Below are positions 55,801-64,000 of a DNA stretch of 64,000 nt, piece by piece; position 1 is the first letter of the stretch, and each line of letters starts with the position of its first letter. A program made the position numbers and the translations under genes. The notes below the pieces were generated by a model. That model did no database searches. It worked only from the letters and a program-made list of their open reading frames with translations, and was not told the DNA's origin. Where the stretch lies: contig CM068540.1 of the NCBI GenBank assembly GCA_035048495.1, positions 914,829 through 978,828 of the forward strand, written 5' to 3'. This stretch comes from Euptelea pleiosperma (Eukaryota > Streptophyta > Magnoliopsida > Ranunculales > Eupteleaceae).

Positions 55801-58800
55801 TGTCGGTGTGACACTGTGCCATGTACACGGCTACACACTTATTAGGGTAAAAAACTAATTCGTCTTTTTCTTGTTTTCGATTATTATATGTATGATATGT
55901 AGTATCTAAATTTGAACAAAAGCTAATTAATTTTTTTTAAATGAGATCAATTTTAAATATTTCAACAAGATTAAAAAATACTTGGGTTGATTCAAATTTA
56001 CATAAGATATGGTATATTAGAACAATTAAAATATACGAAAGTGCTTTGCCCATGCAAGATCACAAAACCTATTCCGTCCTCTCGAAATTACTTTGTTTTC
56101 AAAATTAAATAACTTTTTTCAATAAATATTGTTAATTACTTATATTACATATTTTAAATGAAATATATTTCTTTTGTTACTAAAATATATTGGTATGCGT
56201 GTGTCGACATATTGGCTTTCTTCGGGGTCGCCATGTCCAATATTTAATTTCTGAGTCATATTGATGCAAGGAAAAAGCAATACAGAAATTAAAAAATCTT
56301 AATTGAATATGAAGAAAGCTAAGCTGATAGGGATTAACATCACACATCAAATATGAAGCATCACACCTGACATTGCACCATGCAAATTGCACATCTCACC
56401 CAATACTCAGGAAATCACTTGCTAGATTGAAGCAGTATCATTTTTCTCTCATGAGAATTCAAATTATTAGAAATTATGTTCTCCGAAAAAAATAAAAAAA
56501 GCCTAAAAGTTTTTAGGTAATCTCAATAGTCCATACTTTTAATCATAAACCTCTAACAAAATTTAACAGCAGAAAAAGACTATTCGACACCAACTTAAAT
56601 CCAAACTTACGTAAATCAATTATAAACAAACCTAAAATACTTAAGACTTACTAAAACTCCTTTTATTTCAACCTTATAGAAAGTAGCAAACCAAAAATAG
56701 CAATCCCTCAATCGATGTGCATGTACACGACAAATTTTTCGAGTGAGAGAATGAGACATTCTTTCCAATGTTAAAATTCCCATCAGAGTAGACCGAGGAT
56801 CTATTACTTTATTGGTAGGGTCCATACTTCTGGTCTTGATCAAAATCAAGCCATTAATTATGCCTTCTTTTGAGACAGACCACCTTTGATTAAGGAAGGG
56901 GAGAAAATAATAATATACCAGAAAACAAGGAAATGTCGGCAAATCCATTTTCTGTATGAGTACATAGATGTGGGATGCATTTCCCGAACAAGAAATATCC
57001 AGAAAATGTTTGAGCCACATTTTGTGGTTTGTTAAATATGCTATCCCATTTTTTAAGGGTGAGAGATAGAAAAGCGAATGAAAATGAAGAAGACTACTGT
57101 AGCATTGGCTATTTTCATTTCTGTGAGTACATAAAAGTGGGATGCATTTCCCGAACAAGAAATATACATAAAAAATGTTTATGCCACATTTTTGTGGCTT
57201 GTTACATATGTAATCCCCTTTTTAAGGGGTGACAGATATGAAAGGGAATGAAAACGAAGAGGACTACAATAGCATTGGCTTGCCGTGGACTTGGCTGGCT
57301 CAACAAAAAGCTCCATCATGCTTTTACATTAAATTCCCTTGCCACATGGCAGGGCATGATTTGATGGGGTGGCGGTGAAGCTGTCAGCTTTGCCTCTGTC
57401 CCTGATAGGCTCATTTAATGGGCTTGTCGTTGTGTTTTGCAATGTATTGTTTTTGGTACACCTGTTAATCTTGGCAGTTAAAAACTGCTACCAACAGTAC
57501 CCCCCTTGCTCGTATTTTGGCCACAACTCACTCAGTTCATGTCTATATCTTAATCTCATTGGGAAGCTAATTGCATAAGAACCAAAGTTGAGGCTTTTAG
57601 ACGCTTTTGGACCCAAAAAAATTGTGACCATAAATAACAAGATGAGATTAACTGCATAACAAAAGCAGATGCAGGTTAGTGTCCGCGTTACCAACAATTG
57701 CAAATGTGTAGAGGGCCTAGAGGCTACTATCGAACTATTAGAGCATCTTCTTCTTATAGAAAAACTAGACAATTGATCTTGGTTGATTAAAATCATGCAT
57801 TTAAGCAATTAAGTTATACCATATTTTAGTATTTGATCATTCAACTAATCCCTTGCTTATGTTTACTTAGAGCCTGCTCAAACTGCAATAAAGTACTTAA
57901 CTTGGCATAGGACAGCATCATCTCGCTCCTCGTCATCCAGGAATCCTCTTGCCTCAACTACAAAAGACAATATTGAGGACACGAGCAGTAATATTTTCGA
58001 AAGTTTCTGCATGAATTCAGGCAGTCATGCCTCGACCTTAGATCGGCTATATGCATGGGAGAGAAAGCTTTATGATGAAGTCAAGGTAATAACTTTTTAA
58101 CTATAATAATAAAAATAATCTATAGTATTATAAAGCCAAAACGGGGTTGCCACCCACGTTTGTGACAATTAAAGGCCTCTCTACTTTAAAGGCAAAACCT
58201 TCCCTCATTAAATACCTCTGTATTCTAAAGACAAAACCTGAGTTGGAGGTTGTCCATCACGCCGATGTCCCTCATTGATGATGATGATGATGATGAGGGA
58301 CAATAGTATAAGCCACATGGCACACTCTTAGAGACCACTGACCGTATGGATGTTTGCCCCATCCCTAGGTGGACCTATATACCAAATATCGGTTTGATTA
58401 ATGATTTCAAACCTTTGGATCTGAGTACCCCAAATAATGCTCGAAATCTACGGTTAAAAATCAACCCATGAAAACGACTCCAATCAAATCCTTAAAAATG
58501 ACTAATCAGGTTGATTTTTGCATGTAGGTCCACCTAGGGATGGGCCAAACTTTACGGTCAGTGATCTCTATGAGTGTGCCACGTGTAAGGTGCACGTGGC
58601 GTTCCCCTAGTATTAATAATAATATTATTATCATTATTATTAATAATATTACTACTATTATTATAATAATGATGAATATTATTATTATTGGGATTTTTAT
58701 TGACAATTCCCAAACTGGTACCACTGTATAAATATTTCCCATTTAGATACTCTTGACTCACTTTACAAGCCTGTCTCCCAGATGAAATGACCAAAATTCC

Positions 58801-60874
58801 CCAAAACGCGTGTTTTCTTTAAAAAACATGTTATCTTAAAGCTGGTATCTGAGATGCCAAATCTAAAGATGATTTGGTCTCTCAGTTAACAACTTTTGGA
58901 ACTGTATTTGTTTTTACATCTAAAGTTTGTAATTGTGGATGCATCAATCTTTGGCATAATTTATGAAACTCAAATACCGGCTTCCCAAAGTCCATTCGAG
59001 ATACCAAATTATCTTTAAATTTGGCATATCATATACCAAATTTAAAGGAGTTTGCTTTTAAAAAGTAGCCTGTCTTTGTGGGCATTTTAGTCATTTCATT
59101 CTAGAGACAAGCTTGTTAAGCGGGTTAGAATGTTTAAATGGGAAATATTTTTAAAGCGATACCAGTTTTGGGAACTGTCAAAAACCTTAAGGCCTGCTTG
59201 GATCAATATTTTTTTAAATTTTATCTTGAAAAAAGACGTCTCTAGAAAGAGATTTTGAAAATGTTTTTTTTTTCTCGAAAGACTAATTGAATCATCATTC
59301 ACGCAAAGTGACTTTTTCATTCGTGGGCATCACCCCACCATCCTAATTGATGAAAGTGATATGTGTGGACGGGTGGAGTAGAGATTCGTTGTTCACTATG
59401 TTAGTATAACTTGTAAAGTGAAACAGTATTTTTGACTTGAAAAAACTCTAGGGATTTTTTTGGCTTGAAAAAGACTTTTTTATGAGATTTTTTCAAAAAG
59501 GTCAAAAAACCTTTTCTTTAAAAAAAATGCGTTGAAAAGACTTTTTTCTATGGAAAAATGGCGATCCAAACAAGCCCTTTATTTTTTTATTTGTTTTTGT
59601 GGTGTGGTGTGGGGGGTTGCTGCACTTCCTGAACTTAAGTCGAATAGTTAAACAAGAAACTGCCCTTTGAGCACAGTACTCAGGACTTGATCAAATTCAG
59701 CCAAGTCAGCTGAGGCCCAGGTAGTAGCAAGTTTTTGAATATTTGAGAATAAGCCTTTTTATTTTCAAAATGTAGGATTTCAAAAGCTGAACATGGAGAA
59801 ATATGATGTGCTGACTTAACAGGCTTGTGGTGTAACTGTGTAAGGCATGATATTGACCTGTGCAGATTTGATAATTGAATAAAACAGCACATTGAGAAAA
59901 AGACGAATTTGTGTTTTGCAAAAACATTCTGAGAGGGAAAGCCTTTTGTGAATTCAACTTCTGGAAACTCATTTCAACCTTTTATCTTTGTTTTGAAGTT
60001 TGTAGCAATATCGAACAAAATATCACTTCCAGAAAAAGCACGACTTTGCGTTTTTTTGCTGAGAAAGTTCTAAAACAAAAGCACTTTGTAAACCCAAATG
60101 TGGAAGACTCCGGTTGAACCTTTTCTCTTTGTTTTTTTAATTATTACTTTTTGTATTTTGTTTCTGTAATTTAAAGAAGGGCTCAATACTATATATAAAA
60201 GCTAATCTTGTGTAACATTAACTTTGTACAATTACTTTTGCAAATAGTTTTTTATGCAACACCCACTTTTTCTTTTTCATTCCTTTTTTTATTTTTTGAG
60301 AGAGCATTCCAGACTCAATTTCAATTTCCCACTTTTTTTACTCCATCATGTGCCTAAGGACATGTCAATAGAGTTTATAATAACATTGAAACATTTGCAT
60401 GAATATTAGTTCCTGCGAGAGTAGAACATAACAATACATCCAATTAGATAAAACACGACAGAACAAGAAAAAAGAGAATACATAAATGTGTGGTCCAACT
60501 CACTGCTTTGACATGTCTGACCCACATGTCAAACGGGATTTATTTAAAAAGTGGAATATCCTTCGTCTTCAGATGCACTGGGTATTTGTTTTCCGATCAT
60601 AAACTGCTCGATTTCAAACTATAACACCTTTTGAACTCTCTTGATTTCAGGCTAGTGGGATGATCAGAAGGGATTATGACATGAAGTGTAAACTTCTAAG
60701 GCAGCAAGATTCAAGGGGAGAAAGTCCCCACAAGATTGATAAAACTCGTGCAGTTGTCAAGGATCTCCACTCGAGAATTAGAGTTGCGATACACAGAATC
60801 GACTCAATATCAAAGAAAATCGAAGAATTAAGGGACAAAGAGCTCCAGCCACAGCTCGAGGAGTTGATTGAAGG
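52836..60874 (+). CDS. DUF630/DUF632 protein (NRG2/REL2-like), 5' four coding exons, partial
   Basis: Exons: 52836-53946, 54463-54534, 57871-58085, 60651-60874. They join in frame to 540 residues plus two bases; the rest lies beyond the window. The ATG starts MGVSSSRIEDDKALQLC, the usual start of this family; the upstream in-frame codon is TTG. DUF630 covers about residues 1-60 (CRERKKF, HVTYIQSLKNTG). A long Ser/Pro/Thr-rich region with an acidic patch (IPELEDEEEKVAF) follows. DUF632 starts near 325 (LAPKDFFSSIKEIEYLFLKA, LHFRPIFPGKE, MFFKACFSCGED, IKYLTWHRTASSRSSSSRN, LDRLYAWERKLYDEVK, IRRDYDMKCKLLR). Exon 4 is a predicted coiled coil (KKIEELRDKELQPQLEELIE). Relatives include Arabidopsis NRG2 (nitrate signalling) and rice REL2 (leaf shape). 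Gly2 suggests N-myristoylation. The usual Cys3 is Val here. The specific orthologue is not assigned. Confidence 0.92.
54105..54295. mobile_element. Foldback MITE in intron 1 of the DUF630/632 gene
   Basis: 'gggctagtcccacctagaaaac' region pairs with 'ttttcctaggtggggcccat', and 'cttggtccagaaa' with 'ttttggtctggga'. The arms are about 50-60 bp around 'gatgatctgaac'. It lies 160 bp after the donor of exon 1. Confidence 0.65.
54625..54947. mobile_element. hAT-type MITE in intron 2
   Basis: The ends are catggttcaaactatcgttcc (left) and, reversed, caaagtttaaaatctctg. Inner 'tctcgttccgg' and 'cgtctcggtcgag' blocks lie on both sides. No convincing target duplication. Related to 17045-17315. Confidence 0.65.
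55476..55652. mobile_element. 177-bp MITE with 'cagtggcggagccagg' ends
   Basis: The left end cggtggcggaaccaggg and the reversed right end cagtggcggagccagga are followed inward by G and C runs (ggggggg / ccccccc). The flanks share 'cccata(c)' (55470-55475 and 55653-55658). Ends of this type are widespread in plant hAT-like MITEs. Confidence 0.78.
55653..57870. other. Intron 2 of the DUF630/632 gene, gene-free
   Basis: No gene. It contains a tandem duplication of about 170 bp: copies near 56952-57115 and 57120-57283 share 'gtgggatgcatttcccgaac', 'aagaaata' and 'tagcattggct'. The minus-strand open frame 56616-57158 crosses this duplication and has no known domain. Confidence 0.6.
58290..58610. 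mobile_element. Foldback MITE in intron 3
   Basis: The left arm has 'aagccacatggcacactctt', 'agagaccactgaccgtatgg' and 'catccctaggtggacctata'. The right arm has 'gtaggtccacctagggatgg' and 'gtgccacgtgtaaggtgcac'. The right end carries two G-box-like CACGTG/CACGTGT sites. Confidence 0.75.
58611..58690. repeat. (ATT/AAT)n trinucleotide repeat
   Basis: Imperfect run of att/aat units directly after the foldback MITE. It explains the Ile/Asn-rich open frames on both strands here. Confidence 0.9.
59188..59585. mobile_element. MITE with 'gcctgcttggatc' ends
   Basis: The left end 'aaggcctgcttggatcaata' and the reversed right end 'aaagggcttgtttggatcgc' are inverted. The interior has opposing A and T runs (gaaaaaagacgtc / aaaagacttttt). 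Elements with related 'catttggattgcc' ends are in both duplicated blocks (44125 and 47217). Confidence 0.6.
59586..60650. other. Intron 3, final part
   Basis: No gene or recognised element. Ends in the exon 4 acceptor (tgatttcag). Confidence 0.45.
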
Positions 60875-61034
60875 GTATGGCTTCCTTGCCTTCTCATTTA
60901 TGCTTGATACATAGACCACAAAAGGTCAAGGCTGGATAACTTGGACAGTGACATGCGTTGGTGCTAGACATTGATGCGAGACTCACTGATCCGAACAAAC
61001 CCTGCGCATTGATATGTCCAAGAAATCAACTTGA

Positions 61035-61135
61035 TCTAGTGACTGAGTGATATATATCAAAATAAGTTGGGATTGAACCTCTGACCACGAGTTTGTGAGA
61101 TAAAGCACCATGCAACGGAGCTACTGACTCAACTT
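61035..61135 (-). mobile_element. tRNA-like SINE fragment
   Basis: On the minus strand 'gagtcagtagctccgttgca' (box A-like) and 'cagaggttcaatccca' (box B-like) sit about 45 bp apart, as in tRNA-derived SINEs. The anticodon arm does not pair, so it is not a working tRNA gene. Confidence 0.5.
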
Positions 61136-61428
61136 CATACAAGTATATAATATAACAAATAATGTAGCTATGAATGGTGACAGAGATAAAAAATTCTATA
61201 TACATTATGCAGTAATAGCTGAAAACAAGTGAAATTAATAATTGTCCCAGTAAGAGTTTCAACATGTTTTCATTTCCAACATGATAGTTCTTTGTTAAAC
61301 GGAAAGTCTTTTACATGCGTGGGTTTAAAGTGTTAAAGGGATCATTTCTGGTTGGAGAAACTGAGAACTCCTTTTGGATTCCCAAAAGAGGTGGGCTACT
61401 GTCCCCATTCTTGCACGTGAGGCATGTG

Positions 61429-61718
61429 TAGGGGTGTTAATGGGTTGGGCTGGCCAAGGGGCTTTTAGCCCGGCCCTAATGGTCTAAGGCTTGGGCTGCA
61501 TTGTATAGGCTCAATGGACCATGCCAGGTATGATTTTCAGGCTTGTTCGATATTTTGGGATGGGCCTGTGCTTAAAATTCCTTAGGCCGGACCATTATAT
61601 CTATTAATGAGCCATACTTGAGCCTGAATGTCAGAGGTATAATGGACTGGGCTGGGCCTAGCTACATGTATCTCGGGCTGGGTTCAGGACGAGCTACGCT
61701 CTGCCCATTACACCCCTA
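61429..61718. mobile_element. 290-bp hAT-type MITE
   Basis: The ends are taggggtgttaatgggttg and, reversed, taggggtgtaatgggcag. The flanks 'ggcatgtg' (61421-61428) and 'ggcatgta' (61719-61726) form an 8-bp duplication with one change. The interior is GC-richer with 'gggctggccaaggggc' and 'ggctgggcctagc'. Confidence 0.88.
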
Positions 61719-62189
61719 GGCATGTACAATGGGTTAGGACCAACCATTCAACCAGTCCCATCAATGAGATCTCCTATGACAATCCAACTCAATAAGAGGA
61801 TTGTGACCACCCAACCTATAACTTTTTTCTTAAAAGTTAGGAAAAAATATAACCAAAATGGTAGAAAATGTAGAAATAGCATATGGATTCAATGATTATG
61901 GTCATCCAATCCTGATGGACCGAACTGTAGGTACTGAAAATCAGCCTGAAATGTTGTTTGAAGCCCATGATAAAAGAGAAAACTTAAATCTAACAGCTAG
62001 GTATCAGACGGGGTGTAGGTTCACCAAGGGGGTCAAACATTCATGGGGTCAGTTGGCCCAAGAGTGTCCTCATGTGGCAATATTTGGCTTCACTAACACG
62101 TGGGACCCACATTTGTGACCAACACCCGGTAGTCTCTCTCTCTCTATATGTGTGTGTGTGGTCAGGATAATTCTACACCCAATTCTTAC

Positions 62190-64000
62190 ACCTAATTCAT
62201 ATACCTGGTGTGGGGCTCACATGGAGATCATGTTGGACAATCCAACCATACATTAAGTTGTCCTCACCATGATGGTCACCATTACAAAAAATGAGAGAGG
62301 CAAGTTGTTGTGGAGACTCTAAAGTATGCGAACATTGTCTGCGCCATCGGATGCCCCTAACAACACTATCATTTCACTGTTTCAAAAAAGTCCGATTTTA
62401 GAATTTTAAGAACACATTTTTCAAGGTGTATCCGGCGGTGCAGCCGACTTTCATACTTTAGAGTCCGCATGGTTTTAAGTTTCGGCTGAAACCGAAATGT
62501 TTTGCTCGAAATGTTTTGATCTCGCTATAGGACGAAACTACATACATTTCGGTTGGTTTCGACCGAAATTCATCGAAACCAAGTTTCACCATAGTAAATG
62601 TCACTATGGTTTCACTAGGTTTAGGACCGAAACCACCGAAATGAAACAAGCGACTTTGAACCATGGTCTACACACATTGTTTAGGCTAGTTTTTTTCACA
62701 AAAAATCAATTGATTCTGACACTACTGATCATTTGAAAGTTTACCTAAAGTAACGGTTTAATTGGATGGTTTAGATTTTTTAATTTCAACTCAAACCTTT
62801 TATGAGGTTAGGAATGTCAGAATAGACTTTTCTTGTGAGGATGGTCTCCACATATGGCCAACTCAATGTGTTGTTGGATTGTCCAACATGATTTCTACGT
62901 GGACCCTATCATTGGGGGTGTAGGAATGAGTGTAAGAAGCAGGTGTAGATTCATGAGGTTAGAAATATTGTAATGGGATATTTTTTGTGAGGTTGATCCA
63001 TGCTGAGAAGAATATCCTCACAAAAAATCATTATGTCATCTCCAAATGGGCCCCACAAATTTATATAGGGTCAGGTTATTTTGACATGCTTGTGGGGCAC
63101 ACATGGATATGTGTCAAGGGCTGATTTCAGTGACAGTAATCCTTGTTAAAAAATCAGCTCATTTTGACATTTCTAGCACTATGAAAATTGAATTCTAGAC
63201 CAACCATTTCATTGTTAACTTTAAGTGCACTTTTGATTGGGTTAGAAGTTTCAGAACTGGCTAAGTTCTTCTGAGGACAATTGTCCAAATGAGAAGATTA
63301 TCCTCAACAAAAATCAGTCCTTAACTCATCTCCATGTAGGTCCCACAAGGGCGTGTCAAAATTACCTGACCTATATATATATGTAGTCAGGATATTCGTT
63401 TAGGGATTATCTTGAAAAAGATTTTGTACAGCTCCATGGGCCCACATGGAGACGGGTCAAGGGATTATTTTTGGTAAGGATGATCTCCTTAGCCAAACTT
63501 ATCAATTCCGACATTTCTAGCCCTATGAAATCTGTACCGTGTATTTCGCTACCAACTTTATGTTCACATTTGGTAGGGTTAGAAATTTTAAGAATGAGCT
63601 AATTGTTGTGAGGATGATCACTATGGTGAGATCATCTTAACCTATGGAACAGTGTAAAAATCCATGTCAAAAAATCTGTATAAATCTGTATAAGAATATC
63701 CTAACCTATATATATATGCGCCTATCTGGGGCCCACCGGAGATGAGTCAAGAGCTGATTTTTTTTTAGAATAATCTCGTCATCATGGAGATCATCACCAC
63801 CAAAAATCAGTTTCTAGCCCTATGAAAAGTGGATTACAAGTTAAAAAATTCTTGACCATCCATTTCACCGTTGACTCTTAACTATGTGCATTTTTTATAT
63901 GGTTAGAAGTTTCAGAATGGGCTTTTTTTGTGAGGATGATCTCCCTGATGAGGTGATCTTCCTCACAAAAACAACCCTTCTCGTTTCCATGTGGGCCCCA
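62190..64000. repeat. Cluster of related foldback repeats (continues past the window)
   Basis: At least four units carry 'gggttagaaattt(c/t)agaatggg', 'tgaggatgatctcc', 'gagaagattatcctca' and 'gtgggcccca/gtgggcccac'. They are found near 62800-63060, 63170-63350, 63430-63660 and 63720-64000, in the intron after exon 4 of the DUF630/632 gene. Related copies are at 1640 and 5165. A hAT MITE (62468-62665) lies inside the block. Confidence 0.75.
62468..62665. mobile_element. 198-bp hAT-type MITE with 'ccgaaat' repeats
   Basis: The ends are catggttttaagtttcggc and, reversed, catggttcaaagtcgcttg. 'tttcgg/ccgaaa' blocks recur throughout, near both ends and in the middle. No matching 8-bp flanks could be read. 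Confidence 0.7.

Noticed and set aside
56616..57158. 180-codon minus-strand open frame
   Set aside because: It overlaps a 170-bp tandem non-coding duplication inside an intron and lacks a recognisable domain.
58506..58794. Ile- and Asn-rich open frames on both strands
   Set aside because: They are translations of an (ATT)n repeat.
61035..61135. Working tRNA gene on the minus strand
   Set aside because: Only box A and box B resemble a tRNA. The anticodon and acceptor arms do not pair, so it was called SINE-like.

Overview
The window looks like nuclear DNA from a flowering plant. It is AT-rich, its genes are split by GT-AG introns, and the repeats belong to plant families: L1 and RTE LINEs, hAT and Mutator-like elements, foldback MITEs and tRNA-derived SINEs. 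The long, LINE-filled introns suggest a medium or large genome such as that of a woody angiosperm. The species cannot be named from the sequence alone.

Only two genes can be supported, both on the + strand. (1) SERRATE (SE/ARS2-type C2H2 zinc-finger protein, a partner in microRNA processing and splicing) spans 10095-38934. Twelve coding exons join in frame to 736 residues with consensus splice sites throughout. The gene covers 28.8 kb because introns 1, 2, 3 and 9 (4.8, 4.6, 5.6 and 10.6 kb) are packed with transposon remnants. (2) A DUF630/DUF632 protein (NRG2/REL2-like, putatively membrane-anchored) starts at 52836. Four coding exons can be followed to 60874, and the gene runs off the right edge.

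Layout: 1-9390 is repeats, including a candidate Helitron end, a decayed GRF/CCHC zinc-finger gene fragment, and a 4.2-kb Mutator-like element with a broken transposase and a 32-bp palindromic repeat array. 9391-10094 is the SERRATE upstream region, which includes a MITE carrying a G-box. 10095-38934 is SERRATE. 38935-51130 is intergenic, with MITEs, a decayed hAT element, a roughly 2-kb duplicated block and a probable copia LTR relic. 51130-64000 is the DUF630/632 gene with MITE-filled introns, ending in a cluster of related foldback repeats.

Much of the window's interest lies in its mobile-element record. Several hAT elements have perfect or near-perfect 8-bp target duplications. Two nested insertions can be ordered in time. 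A 1.1-kb element with about 190-bp inverted ends and a perfect 9-bp duplication carries a SINE. A 75-bp-arm hairpin lies inside an intron of SERRATE, itself a microRNA-biogenesis gene. No CRISPR, rRNA or intact tRNA gene was seen.
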